A stretch of DNA of 64,000 nt from Kuschelorhynchus macadamiae (taxonomy: Eukaryota > Arthropoda > Insecta > Coleoptera > Curculionidae): assembly GCA_030620095.1 (NCBI GenBank), contig JAUTXW010005222.1, positions 310,001-374,000 of the forward strand. The letters run 5' to 3'. The number at the start of each line of letters is the position of its first letter. Position 1 is the first letter of the stretch. Of this stretch, positions 11,353-27,434 are shown one piece after another. The position numbers and the translations under genes were made by a program. The notes under the pieces were generated by a model that ran no database searches, was not told the DNA's origin, and saw only the letters and a list, made by a program, of their open reading frames with translations.

Positions 11353-13390
11353 GTAAGCCTTTTTAGACCAATTTATATTCTTTAAGGGTGCCGTGTTACA
11401 AGCATAGCGGCTCTCTAGTTTAACACATAAATTACTTGATCCAAGAATATATTTTACTTTTATAGTTCTTTGTATACTGAGTGTTTTATTTAAATTGTGT
11501 TATCGCCTGAACATTGTAGGTATTATCTCATATTTTGATAATTTTTTTCGCCACATCTAATTGTTTAGCATATTGTGTCATATATGTGCTCTATGTATAG
11601 CATAACATAGGTGTTGAACAACAAAGTGTTATTAATACTAAAAGTATATAAGTATTTTGTTTTAATTACAAACAACATTTGTACATCAAAAATCTACATT
11701 TCCGATTAGGGATTAATGTAAAAAATAATGTAATGTAATATACAATGTTTATTCTGTTTAAGTAATATTTTTGAATGCTATATTATCTCTCATGTAACAA
11801 TTTAAAAATAAAATTCAATTTACGTGTATTTAAAAATACTCGATATTCAGAAAGCTAATTCAGGTTTTCTAATCTAAATATTAAATGAATATTTCCAATT
11901 TTACTATTTATTGGTTGAAAAAATAATTAGCAATTTGAATAGGGAAGCAATTTTAAATAGATGAATTTATTACTTTCAATTGTTACGACAAATAACCGCT
12001 GGAAAACAAACATAATATTTTCCAAATAACACTTGTATCATCAGTTTTAAACTTTTTTAAGGCTATTACAGTATGGACCATAATAAGAAAAAATACAGCT
12101 CCATAAGAAACATGATAGTGTATATCTTATTAAAACTTCCATTTTGGTAACACAAATTGGTACAAAATATTGTATACAAAACTACTTTTTTAGTATTAAC
12201 TGCTTAACCAGCAAAATTAATTTAAAACCTAAATTTAGTTAGCGTTTTACCCTAAATTCGAATTGAGAAGTGAAAGTGTACTAAAATATTTATTTTCGGC
12301 CGATCGGCAAGAGATTTTCAGCGGAGCTTGTAGTCACTGGGGCTTGGATTAGCAAAAATTAACATTGCTAGATCCTCGAAAGTAAAAAAAATAAGTCAAA
12401 AATGAATTCTTTAACAATATCTACTAAAATATTCTAATGCGAAACAATTTATAAAAAATGTAGGACAGGATATCCTATATGAAAATGGTCCAAATTATTT
12501 TTTACCAGAGTATATAGTTTACTTTTTTTATTTCTCCCACTGTCATCTGCTGTCGAGTTAAAAACCTGAAAATTCTTATACGTTCCACAATGTAAGTTGG
12601 TATATGGAGTTGTTGGTCAAAACTATTTTTTTGTTTGAATATGCCCAATTTGGCTTAAGACGGTAAATTAAAAAGTTGCTAGATATTTATATAAATTAAA
12701 ATTTGTATTTCTCAGAAAATGTATACAGGGAACCTTGAAAGATGTTGAACAATTTAATCGATTTATTTAAAAAGATATATCTGTAAGTACTATATTGCAA
12801 CTTGCGCAAATTAGGATATTCTAAAAGATGTCTTCTAAATAATAGGCATTTTGTAAATAATACGGGGTATCTTCAAAAAGAAGATAGTTATTTTTTCGGA
12901 TACCTACTTGAACATAAACTGACAATTTAAATATATGATATTGCAAAGCAAATATTTTCAAGTAATAATTATTTTAAATTATACAGGAACTCGTCAGAAC
13001 TATATACGAATACTTTAAAGATAATATATACTGAAAAACGCTAAAGTACTGACTAAATATAAATTTAAAACGTTTAAGCAAATCTGAAAATTGCCACACA
13101 GCTGTTCGACGTCAAAGATTTGAGCTTTTTTGCACATTTTTTAAACTCGCTGAATTGCTGTGGAAAATTTTAAATTTTAGCAGAAAATAATATGCAGGTA
13201 CTTATACTAGTATTGTTACTACCTTGGTATCATTTTCGCCCAAAAGATGTCTTTTGACGTGTCGTATAGACTTCCAAATGACGTAAGTAAGTCACAGCTA
13301 AATGACGTCAATTTTTATACGTCTAATGGTCTTCACTATTACATGTTCACTAGACGTCAGTTTTATCGTCCTCAGGACGTCACTTTTACG
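11353..13390 (+). other. Rbp6 intron, downstream side
   Basis: Starts with the GTAAGC donor. The rest is AT-rich with no recognised coding or repeat feature. A few more complex patches (for example 12290-12360, TTTTCGGCCGATCGGCAAG) have no assignable identity. Confidence 0.55.
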
Positions 13391-13620
13391 CCATTAAAAT
13401 GACCTTCGCAATTTTTTTTAAATACGGTTTTTGCACTTTCAGAATATTGTAGTGACCTATTGGATAGACTAATGTGGCGTTTTAATTCTAAAATTTTTTA
13501 AAATGATATTATAAAACCCTTCTTTGGAATTAAAATTCTACATAACTCCTTCCAAAAGGCGACCTACATAATCTAAAACTGCAAAAACCGTATTTAAAAA
13601 AAATTGGGGTCATTTTTTGA
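13391..13620. repeat. short inverted-repeat element (MITE-like)
   Basis: AAAATGACCTTCGCAATT through AAATACGGTTTTTGCA at 13397-13434 returns inverted at 13581-13617 as TGCAAAAACCGTATTT through GGGGTCATTTT. The arms are about 38 bases and nearly identical, about 145 bases apart. Just upstream (13250-13385) the half-site ACGTC/GACGT recurs at least six times, possibly an outer part of the same element. Confidence 0.55.
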
Positions 13621-15403
13621 CTTTAATGTCTTTCGAATAGTTTACATATCAAAAACTAAACTGATAGTATTGAAATTCAAAAACTTATATTTAAAGCACC
13701 ACATTATCTATTAGAGTATTTTTTTATTTTAGCATAATCTTTCGCACATTTATACAAATGTATAATACAAGGAAAGAAGTTAGAGGTAAAATTTTAAGAA
13801 CTATAAAGATGTAGTCAAATGTAGTATTCAAAGCATCAGTAATGGTACACAGCTTTGGGTTTTTATTATACATAGGCTTTTTAAGTAAAAATAATATTTT
13901 GTTAAAACAATGTAAAATAATCCTGCCAAAATTGGCACTTGTCAAACTTTAATTTATTATATTAATTGTTTTAGATTTTTTGCAATAATTTAAATAAACC
14001 CGTAAGTAACTAGATAATTAAGTAATATAATTAATTGTCAGCTATCAAGCTGAAGTTGACTGAAAAACAGCTATCAGAATCCTAAAAGAATATGACTTGA
14101 CAGAACCCACAGGTTACATAGTCCCAACTTAAAATAAAACATTTGTGTATGTAATAGTGATATGATGATAATTTAATTTTAAAAAATAATAGAGTATTGC
14201 CTTGTAATACAACTGCATATTTACCTCAAAATCTGTAAAATTTTAGTAAAGTTTTCAAAAAGTACGTAGCTAAATCTTGCTGTAAACAACATAATCAACA
14301 CAACATCTTTATATTTCAAACTTGAGAAATTTAAGAAAGATGAATACAATACTGTGTAAAACATATACAAAACCAAAACATGTACATAATTTTTATAAAA
14401 GACAAATCTGTATACCTTCTTTTTATAAATCTATATTAAAGATGTTTGTTATTTCAAAAAGAATTTTTTACAATAAACTAATTAAAATGCTAAAATTAAG
14501 TGTATCATATCACAACCCGCGGGGTGAAATCTGCAAAACTAGTGATTGAGTGAGTTCATGGAGAAACAAATAAATAATAAGCCACGACAAGCATGACAGG
14601 ATGTAACCAGTCTTCTAGATTTCATCTTTAAATTGTTTAGAGACGCCAACTATGTATTTTGTGATTTTGACCTATGGCCAACCAACACATACATCATCTT
14701 ACACCGTACGTCCCAAGACCAAAATTGTAAGAATTCTACAAAAGAAAATATTATTTTCTGTTGTTTAAAAAGGAATTTAAAAGTGTTTATAATCAGTGAT
14801 AACTAGTTTTTACCTACCTACCTATTGGGTAGATCCGGCAGAATTGCTGAAGCGTTCTGCAATTTAATTAATTTCTGTTCTCCTCGTAAACAAGAGATGA
14901 TGCTCAGTGTATTATAAAATTATTGTAAATTTATCTTTAATTTTATGTATAAAAGTTCATGAAAAAATATTCTCAGGAAAAGAAGGAAGCTATTTGGTCT
15001 TTCAGACAGACGTGAGGGATATTTAAGATTCTCAAAAATTACTAAAAAATGTATACAATTTAATTTATTTAATGATGCTAAATGTGAAGGGTTATCATAA
15101 TTTCTGAGGCTTTTTTTTCGTTTGGTCATGAGATTTTCGAAAAGTCGGGGAAAGTACTTAAAAGGAAAATGATCAATCAATAGTATTTTTCTAGGGCCTT
15201 TACGAACAATCAATTATTTATTTGCAAAAAAATCAAGTTTTGCAATTTTGGTTTTTATAAACTTAAACTACATCAAAACAGCTTTCAAGGAACTACAATT
15301 ACAAAGAGGTTCGGCTACTTCCTAATTTTCCTTAATATTGTCCCTCCAGAACAATTTATTTTGGATAACAAATCTAATAGAGACATTCTCTATATCTAGA
15401 TTA
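13621..15403. other. AT-rich intronic sequence, nothing recognised
   Basis: Several short open frames occur (for example 14920-15213 minus) but none shows a known domain. They look like chance frames. Confidence 0.45.
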
Positions 15404-15405
15404 TA

Positions 15406-15870
15406 CAGGGTGTCCAGATTTGGTTGCAAAAGCAGGGTATCTCGCTTATTTTTAAAAATAGAACCTTGCGGTTTTCACGAACCTGAGCTAATTTTTTGTG
15501 AAACTCATAAAGCCGTAAACAAAATTTTCATAGCCTTCTTCGTTTATGAGATACAGGGCGAAATAGAAAATTTTGCATTTTGGGACCCCCTCGTATCTCG
15601 GTTATCCTTTAACTTAACGCAAAGGGAAAAATTGCTGCTTATGCAGTTTTTTACGCTGGATCCAGTGAGTTGTTATTTTTTAGATATGACCCAAAGTTGT
15701 GTTTTTTTAAATGGGACACCCTGTATATTTGTCCAGAAATTGATTTGTTCTTTCAAAAGCTTCTCAAAAATATATGATAGTATGGGTCTATTTTAATGAA
15801 CAACAACAAAAATCCTAATTTTTATAATTATCATACCAAATTTTGCAGTAGGCCATGCAAAACGATGCCG
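15406..15870 (+). repeat. left terminal inverted repeat of the mariner relative
   Basis: Pairs with 17321-17807. Runs from CAGGGTGTCC to AAAACGATGCCG. Compared with the right arm it lacks about 22 bases near the GGATCCAGTG block (right arm has GCGTAGTCATATTTTTCATT there). Confidence 0.88.
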
Positions 15871-15980
15871 TTTTCTTTTGTTTTCTTGGAAGCAAATGAC
15901 ATTTCCCAATTTAGTACGCGTATATAAAATATAGCGCTAGTTTTTTGTATTTATTTATTGAGTAAAAATATATTTGTATT

Positions 15981-17098
15981 ATGATGGAAGAAAACCAAAC
16001 TTTCGAACATTATGAAAAGTACGATATGTTAGCTTGTTTTATATTAAGTAATGAAAATGTTGAAGCGGCTTCTGAGATGTATTTTAACAGGTAAATAGTT
16101 AATTTTTAGGTATGTTGAAATACTATTGCTTAATTTTTATTTAGATATCCAGAAAGGAGGCAACCTAATATATCCACTTTTTATCGGATAAAAAAGAATT
16201 TACTTAATCACAGATCATTTATCAAACCTCGTACGAAAACATATAATAAAGAAAATCGGGAGGCTGACGAAATTACGGTTTTGGCTAATGCAGAAGCTTA
16301 CCCTACAAACTCTTGTAGGGCCAGAGCATATGGATTCCAAAAACTAGAGTTCAAGAAATTCTAAAAAAGCACAAATACCACGCATACAAATTTAGGCTCG
16401 TGCAGCACTTACAGCCAGGGGATGCAGAGCGTCGGGTAGTCTTCTGCAATTGGTTTCGACAAAGATGCGATATGGTTAGAGATATTGAAAGGAAGGTTAT
16501 ATGGTCAGACGAAGCACATTTCAGTAATTCTGGTATACTCAATAGGCACAATAGTAGATTCTGGTCCCAGGAAAATCAACACCAAATATTTCCCACAAGA
16601 CAGCAGGGCAGGTTTGGTCTAAATGTGTCCTGCTTCATATTAGGAACACGTATAAAATTTTATATATTTGAGGGAAATCTAACAGTCAATTGCTATATAA
16701 AAATTTTAGAGGCAGCTATACCTGAATTACTTGACGATGTTCCTTTAGCCCAAATTAACGAAATTTATTTTCAACAGGACGGTGCTCCTGCACACAATTC
16801 TGGAATGACGAGATTATTTCTGGACAATAATTTTACCAATCAATGGATCGGAACAAATGGACCTATAATATGGCCCCCTAGCTCCCCAGATTTGTCGATT
16901 TTAGATTTCTTTCTATGGGGATATCTGGAAAATAGAATTTACAAAGACCACTATGATAATGTCCAAGATTTAGGAAATGCAATAAGAGAAAATTTTCGCT
17001 ATTTACAAAATCATCCCGTTAATTCCCTAAAACGGATACGAAAATTGTGCGAAGCATGCATAGAACAAAATGGAAATCAGTTTGAACAGTTCTTTTGA
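15981..17098 (+). pseudogene. mariner-superfamily transposase, two exons, one frameshift
   Basis: The transposase catalyses cut-and-paste DNA movement. The start ATG at 15981 opens an exon of 36 codons plus two bases. An intron of 54 bases (16091-16144, GTAAAT...TTATTTAG) follows; unspliced, the frame meets TAA at once. Exon 2 opens with YPERRQPNISTFYRI, which with exon 1 makes the N-terminal helix-turn-helix type region (DUF4817-like). Near 16330-16336 one base seems to be missing (TATGGATTCC), shifting the frame before IPKTRVQEIL. From there it is open to the stop at 17098. Catalytic residues are visible: WSDEAHF, FQQDGAPAHN, and 41 residues after the second Asp the Asp of SILDFFLWG, hence DD41D (Rosa/VISITOR-like). 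Total about 354 residues, normal for the group. Confidence 0.85.
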
Positions 17099-17320
17099 TT
17101 TCCTTGGTTACTGTAGTTCTTATACGACAGTTAATTTTTGCTGAAAGGCTTGTTACATAATAATTTATTACTGTTTTGTTCTTGTGTTACATAAATCTAG
17201 GTAGGTGGTACTTTTTTGGTGCGAAATTATCAATACATATTTTGATAAATAGATTTAATTTCATATTTGTTTTGATTTATTCTTAGGATGTAGATATTGC
17301 TAACGACTTTAAATAAAAGG

Positions 17321-17807
17321 CAGCATTGTTTTGCATGGCCTACTGCAAAATTTGGGATGATAATTATAAAAATTAGGATTTTTGTTGTTGTTTATTAAAA
17401 TAGACCCATACTATTTTATATTTTTGAGAAGCTTTTAAAAGGACAAATCAATTTCTGGACAAATATACAGGGTGTCCCTTTAAAAAAACACAACTTTGGG
17501 TCATATCTAAAAAATAACAACTCAAATGAAAAATATGACTACGCCACTGGATCCAGCGTAAAAAACTGCATAAGCAGCAAATTTTCCCTTTGCGTTAAGT
17601 TAAAGGATAACCGAGATACGAGGGAGGTCCCAAAATGCTAAATTTTCTATTTCGCTCTGTATCTCATAAACGAAGAAGGCTATGAAAATTTTGTTTACGG
17701 CTTCATGAGTTTCACAAAAAATTAGCTCAGGTTCGTGAAAACCGCAAGATTCTATCTTTAAAAATAAGCGAGATACCCTGCTTTTGCAACCAAATCCGGA
17801 CACCCTG
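17321..17807 (-). repeat. right terminal inverted repeat of the mariner relative
   Basis: Inverted copy of 15406-15870, ending CCGGACACCCTG before the TA target duplicate. Carries about 22 bases that the left arm lacks, so the two arms are not perfectly homogenised. Confidence 0.88.
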
Positions 17808-17809
17808 TA

Positions 17810-18490
17810 CTGGTTTAAGTAATATTTAACATAAGTAAACACCAACTCAGGCCGTCATTAGTCGCCATTTAGGGATTCAGTAAGTTATAGAGCCCGTTTT
17901 ACTTGTGATCAAGAACATGATTTTTTTCCAAGGACAAAGTTATGTTACTGCTAAAAGAACAAAACTTGTAGAAAATATGGAAAATATAAAGTTCCAAGCA
18001 AACAACAAGCTGGCCTAAACATGAATTAGCAATAATTACCATATATTTCAGGCTAAGTCAAACCTCTTAGTTACTAGGAATCGTCGATTAAATGAGGCTC
18101 CTCAAAAGACGTCAGAAACACATTTTTCTTCCCTCTGTTGCTAATATCTCTATTCGTTGGAGTTGATACGTCGGAGAGCTATTACACTTTGACTTGATTT
18201 GGTCCCAGGGGCCATTACTGGGGAACAGGAAAAATGTTTTTGAGACCAAAATAGCAAAATCTTATTTATTTTAATATACTAATTACCAATCTGCCTTGCA
18301 AAAGTCTCAGTTGGCACCGATGTTTTAAATCCATACTTATTTTGATAATTTGTCTATGTGCTCGTATGGGAAATTTCGAACATTAAACTACAAATTCCTG
18401 GATTTATTATACCTGGTGTACTTTATAAGGGGTTTAATACATATAACACAAATCTTGAATTGATAGTTGTATTTCAACCACCCGTTGATT
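17810..18490. other. unassigned sequence between mariner relative and decayed gene
   Basis: Moderately complex sequence with no recognised domain. It may include the 5' part of the decayed gene that follows, but nothing there matched a motif I know. Confidence 0.35.
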
Positions 18491-18499
18491 GAAAGCAAT

Positions 18500-19830
18500 A
18501 TGTCGCGAATTTGCGTAAACCGGATCATTTTTGATATATATGTGGTGAAGTGACTTTTGCGAAACAAAAACCTACTTTTAGTCCTTTAATACAAAAGGCT
18601 TACCATTTGTATTTTGCAACAAATGTGCGTCCAATATTTGCGGCTGGCTACGTGGAGAAAAGATGCCCTTCGCTGTTCCAATAATCTGGCGAGAAACGAA
18701 AGACCACGTTACTGACTGTTACTTTTGCTTAACATTTCCCATCAGAAAGCAGTACTATTGACCTCTCGATTACGACAATGGAATTTACTTTAAGATGAAG
18801 TAAAAGTTTCTCTGTACAGAAACCGTCAGAAAAACCTAACGCAATTTTTTAATATGGACAACAATTTGGTAGCCTGTAGGGACATTGAAGGATTAATGGC
18901 AGCTTTAAATCTGGACTATGATACAAAAGACTAGGGACTTCATAGTTTCTTAAAATGTAAGTTTTAAAACTGTGTTACTCCATAATGTTTCCATTATGTT
19001 TCCTTTAGTCCCAATTGGTCGTGCATCCCACATGAAAGAAATATAGGTACAGCAATTGTTACTGGAGACTGTATAATACGAGAGATATAAATGGCAAATT
19101 TGTGGAGATTTAAAAATAGCGGCGATTTTGCTTGGAATGCATCGAGGTTATACCAAATACTGCTGCCTCCTCTGCAAATGGGACAGTTGAGCACGGTCGG
19201 ATTACTACAGGAAGACAATTTGGCCGAAGAAAGAAAAGAAAGTCTTGTGAGCAAGGAAAGTAAAATGTAACCAGCGCGCCATTGGTTCCACCTGAAAAGA
19301 TTTTACTACCGCCACTTCATATAAAATCGAGACCTTGTGAAGGTCATGGACAAAAAAGTCCCTGCTTTCAGTTATTTAAAAGAAAAGTTCTCTAGAATCA
19401 GACATGATAAAATTGAAGAGGGAATATTGGTTTTTCCCCAGATTAAGAAACTTTTCGGAGATGCGCAGTTCGATTCCATACTTGAAGAAAAAGATGCTTG
19501 GGTTGACTTTAAAATGGTTGCAACAAATTTTTTGGGAAACATAAAAAGAAAAAACTATAAAGACTTGATTGCCCAATTCATTTTGTGTTACCAAAACCTA
19601 GGGTATAATATGTTGAAAATTCATTTCCTGGATTCTCATTTGGATTATTCTCCAAAAATTGTGGTGCTATACGTAATGAGCACAATGAGAGGTTCCACCA
19701 GGATATTTTAAACATGGAAAATGTAACTGTGAGATGTTAGCCGACTACTGCTGGACTATTACGAGAGATGCCCCAGAGTCAGAAGGCAGTCTAAGAAGCG
19801 CAAGATGAGTATCTAAACTTTAGATTGAAT
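18500..19830 (+). pseudogene. decayed member of a repetitive arthropod protein family
   Basis: Frames on the plus strand match, in order, a multi-copy arthropod protein family of unknown function: CGEVTFAKQKPTFSPLIQKAY (about 18540-18600), MPFAVP...W RETKDHVTDCYFC in a shifted frame (about 18660-18730), WQICGDLKIAAILLGMHRGYTKYC-type phrases (about 19090-19160), then the open stretch 19337-19711 with KVMDKKVPAFSYLKEKF, IEEGILVFPQI, FLGNIKRKNYKDL and KIHFLDSHLDYSP, and lastly HQDILNMEN and MLADYCWTITRDAPES. Stops and frame changes break it in at least six places. The order of blocks is right for the family, so this is a pseudogene rather than chance. Its repeated occurrence in arthropods suggests a link with a mobile element, but I cannot name one. 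Confidence 0.7.
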
Positions 19831-22105
19831 GAATTTTTTTAATACGCATTTTTTAGTTTCTTGGGTGTAGTTGAATCGAAAAAAATTGGTTTTGTTCAAG
19901 AAACAAAAAAAAGTTGAAATTTATACTTCAGTGATTTTTTGATTGGGCAAACTTGTAAATACTTCAGTTCTAGATATTAATCATTGTAAAAATAAAAATA
20001 AGTAATTAAACCTCAATATATATGTCCGCTTTTTTATACACCAGTCTTTTTTCATGAAACAAAATAAATTTATTTAGTCAAATTTGATGCCAGTTTAAAT
20101 AAAAATACCTGTTCGCTGATAAAAAAGGTGTATATGCTTTTAAAGTCTTAAGCCGCATAAATATGCTATTTTGTTTTATAGCTTTCACAAACTATAAACT
20201 AGTCTAAACGATAGCCTGAATACGCTTTAATTCCTACGACTTTACTGTAGTTTAATACCGATAAAACGGCCAACTTTTATGGCAACAGTGGCCTTAAAAA
20301 TCACAATCGTTTATTGGAAAACTTAGTCGTGTATGAGAGTGTATTTTATTTATGTTGAAAACAAAAAATCAAAATGCTTATTGTGTATTAGAATGAGTGA
20401 GTTAGTAGAAAGTCAGGTAAGCAAATTGTATGCGTTTTTGTTTTAGATGCGTTATTGCATAGGGTGTCCTATAATATTGTGTAACAATTTATTATTCTTA
20501 ACTTAATTCCAAATTAAAGAAATCATAGCTTTCCTTATTTGTCGCTATTATGTATTTATTTAATGCCTATGTCAGAATAGTTTCCCTATTTAGCTAGTTC
20601 TATAGAAGATATAACAAAAATGTAACACAACGTATGCTAAAGAAGTAAATCTGATGGGGCTGATTTTTTACCGTGGAATATATTCAGGCATTTTAATGAT
20701 TGAAATTTCATGTTTTAAGCCCTGTTTACAATAATTATAATTTGTTTTGAGGATCCCCCACCTGAATTTTTTTGTGTGACATTTTTATGAAAGGAAAACC
20801 AAAAAAAGTTCTCATGTGTATTTATTGGTTATAAAAAATATAGTCATGTCTTGCACAGTTATGAAGAAAACAGAAAAATAACGAATATATAATTTCAATG
20901 GAAAAACCTGGAGATTTTTGTTGTGAAATTAGATAAACTTATATGTGATTTTTAAAATTGAGTATGAATTATAAATAATTTAATTTTGTATTGCATTATT
21001 AATACCTTGTAACATAAGGTCTGATCATTTTATGCAAGGCTATATAAGGCTCTGACTTAGATATTAATAAATAATATAAAATACAACGACCACATTCGAT
21101 TTGATTTATAAGACAAATTTTTAGTTTAAAATACAAGATTTTAATTCCTGGCAAATTTTAAAATTCTTTTTTATTACTATATTTCAATTCTCTGTAAAGG
21201 AACATTTAATTTTTAACAAATACGGTAGAACATTTACTGAATATTCAAGAACCATATAATTTTCAGTGAAAATTTCAATTCAAATAATTTAGATATTCAT
21301 TAAAATTAATCCTCCCCTCACCAAAATATACATTTCCTTATTCTGACTATCGATAATAAAATCTACCAGACATTATTAGCAAACGGACCAAAACTCGAAT
21401 CCCCGAACCCTACAACTTTCCCAAATTTAATTAACTTTTATCAGCTACGCTTAGCTAACTGAACTGAAAGGGGAATAAATATTACATATCAATAATTGAA
21501 TATGAAAAATCGAAGAAATTTTTAACATCACTATTTTATTGTTCACTAAATAAAGTAATCTCCGGTTCAATGTTATTTAAAACCATCTTTCTTATTTTAA
21601 TAACAGAAGTTTACAATTATATCTTTATACGTGTTGCTAGCAATTTATTCGGTCTTTCTTTTATGCCTTAATCGCCACCACTTTTTTTTCTTTTTTTATT
21701 TTTTTTTATTAATTGCTAATAAAAAAAAATAAAGATATCTATTAATATTATCAGTTCATCCAAATTTACCCTCAGAAAACTAAATCATATTTGAAAAGAC
21801 AAAAAAAATGACAAATAATGTTTTTGTTGAGCCGAAGAATAGTTGTCACCACATTAACATTAAAAAAATTCATTTTCAACAGTATATTTCAGACACTTAA
21901 TTAGTGGAACTTACACTTTTTTTATAGTTTCCTAATTTAGTTGATGTAGTAATATCAGATATAAAATGCAAAGACGCCAGAGAGTACTATTTACATAGTT
22001 AAGACAAATAAAGACATTAACAAAATAGGCTTTTCAAAGACACTTGTATTGGGGCATTGTACAGAATATACAATAATACTTATTGTCTTGTCGTGAATAT
22101 TAAAC
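19831..22105. other. AT-rich intronic sequence, minor repeat hint
   Basis: At 20458-20470 AGGGTGTCCTATAAT resembles the tip of the mariner-type repeats, but no partner end was seen. Otherwise AT-rich with nothing recognised. Confidence 0.45.
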
Positions 22106-25170
<3,065 letters not shown>

Positions 25171-25174
25171 TTTT

Positions 25175-25368
25175 TAAATATTTACAAAACCTTTAAAGGT
25201 TCAGAACACACTAAAAAAGGCGTAAAAAGTCGAGAAAAATGCTAACCAAAATGACTGACAATAGTGATATTCAGTGACATTATCTTTCTATACCGTTTAG
25301 ATTGGCACCTTGTTTGCGCAACCAATCAGCGAAGCGGGATTTTCTAACAAACATGTGTGTGGCATGGA
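25175..25368 (+). repeat. dispersed repeat D1, copy 1
   Basis: About 190 bases matching 57525-57712 in the same orientation. Shared phrases include GAGAAAAATGCTAAC, AGTGATATTCAGTGACAT, GCGCAACCAATCAGCGAA and AACAAACATGTGTGTGGCATG. Identity ends sharply after GGCATG. No coding capacity seen. The CCAAT-type box could belong to a retroelement promoter, but that is only a guess. Confidence 0.75.
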
Positions 25369-27430
25369 AGGGGCGAATTAATCCATCCGTCATGTTTTAT
25401 TGTTTTGTTATGTTCCTTTCCGTGTATTTATTCTACGGCACTCTTCCATTTTCTCTCTTCCAACTCTTTTCGTCTTAGTCTCAAACTGACCTTAGACTTA
25501 TAATATTATAAAAGTTATTCATAAGAAATTATTATTATAGAAGGTCTTAAATGTCTACAGAGCTTTTTTCTGTTGGAGCTCTTAAAAAAATCGACATAAT
25601 ATTCTGTAATCTGTAAAGTAGCATAAGGTGGCTTGTTACAGCCATAGCCCGCAGACCCAATCATCGTTTATTTTAGCATATCAGCTAGCCTATTCTTATA
25701 AAATAGGCTAAACTTGCCATAGACTACCCGATTGATAGAACAACATAGTAACAGATTAAATGAACTTCTGCCCGACTTCTTATTACAGTCTTAGAAACAG
25801 AAATGTCACTTAAGTATATTAACTTAACAAGTAGAAATCCTATTTGCTTGGGGGATATTTCGTTTATGATATTTGCATGCAAATCCCATAATTATTGTAT
25901 AGCTTCAGACATTATAAAAAACATTATACCGACATATAAATTATAACAAAAGATACAATAACACAAGAAATATTGTGTAGTAAAGATCAACTTGAAGTTG
26001 CCATTAAAGTAATTAGATTTTTAACGAATACTTATTTCTGTTGTTTTTATTTAGACAAATTGATATGCTTTTATATAGTTCTCGAAATTCCCTTTATCCA
26101 TTATTTAAAAACGTTTTAGAACATTTCGGAGCAAATTTAAATATATCAGAACGGATGCCTGAAATTTTTCAAAATTAAAAAGCGACATATTAAAATAAAA
26201 TTGGTAATTTGATCCACACTTTTTTAAATAAATAAAATTTGTTACATTATTAAAGCCGTCATTTTCAGAAATTTATCTTGTGAACCACCATTTTTAAAAT
26301 AAGTCGGCGAAATAGTAATTTTTAGCATTATCCATATAAAAATACTTCTGGTAAACTCAGGTTTAAACGACTGTGGCGTTTAAAATTATTTAATGGTCAT
26401 TCCAAATATGATAGTTTTACAAAAAAAACTACATGAAAATAGATAAATGTCTTTGTGAAATTTAACTTTTTATTGCTGAGTGGTTATTAAGAAATTGTAA
26501 TAATTTCTAACTTCTGCTTCAAAGTGTTGTTAGTGAAATTAAACGAATATACAATCATAACATATACAATATACATCTCAACAAACCATAATTTAAAATT
26601 ATATAAAAGTAATAAGCATCGTTTGACGTTAAGATCTTATCAGGAGACCAACGAAATTTAAATTTATTTATTTCGATACTGTACAATACTTCCGAAATCG
26701 TATAAACTTTTGAAAATACCTCCAGAATAAATGAGAATAAATTTCATAATAAATACCATCCCCCCAGTGAGTCTTTCGCCCATTAGCTAAATAAACTTTT
26801 TTCTCTGAACCGCATCAGAGTTTGTATTCTTGGAAGTTGAATAATTCGATTCAGACGGATTTCATTTCATGCCGACATAATTGGATAAAATAATAATTGC
26901 GATTTCGTTCGTGCTTTTCTGCTTGTTCCTGTTTTATGCAGGAATTTAGTGAGTTGGCAGGCAGAGCCTCGAAATAAGGGATTTCCTTTTGTATTGCGCC
27001 ACAAAAATAGAGAGTGTTTAGTACGAAAGTGAGCATTAGATCATTTCATGATTTTCGCTGAGAAAATGTAAATATTTATTTTAGTATCTACCCTATTTAT
27101 TTCTATATCAAATATAAAAATAAAATAAATGTTGATTGGTTAGAGTTGTGCGATTATGTTGTAGTTGTGATAAATATTACCAATAGTTTCGCACATTGCT
27201 CCATTTTGCTATAGAACTAATAATATATTACTCTATGATATGTTTTTATCCACATACACTGCTGTGCAATAAAATGTAGGACAAATATTTGGCTGTATAA
27301 TCCTGCTTATAGTTTCATATGCTCTCAAAAAAAAGTAAGACAAATTCAGTACAGGAAACCAATTCTAATGTATCTATGTATCCAAAGTATGCAGTAAAAA
27401 ATCGAATTATGAAAACATTAAATGTATTAT
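25369..27430. other. intronic sequence, one more complex island
   Basis: AT-rich and unassigned apart from 26760-27040, which is more complex (CGCCCATTAGC, GAACCGCATCAGAG, GAGTTGGCAGGCAGAGCC) and seems single-copy in this window. It has no frame with a known domain. Confidence 0.4.
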
Positions 27431-27434
27431 TTGA

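Larger units (their letters stand above)
15406..17807 (+). mobile_element. mariner/Tc1-superfamily transposon, DD41D type, nearly complete
   Basis: A 2402-bp element bounded by CAGGGTGTCC and GGACACCCTG and flanked on both sides by TA (15404-15405 and 17808-17809), the target duplication of this superfamily. The terminal inverted repeats are unusually long, about 465 and 487 bases. They contain an internal GGGACACCCTGTAT copy of the tip, so each arm looks like a miniature element in itself. Between them is one transposase gene with a short intron and one frameshift. The high match between the arms suggests a fairly recent insertion compared with the other elements here. Confidence 0.9.

Noticed and set aside
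15338..15796. 152-codon open frame at the left mariner end
   Set aside because: It lies inside the terminal inverted repeat, and the mirror frame occurs in the right arm (17600-17845).
21390..21430. CTCGAATCCCCGAACC as a tRNA B box
   Set aside because: No A box or acceptor stem at the right distance on either strand.
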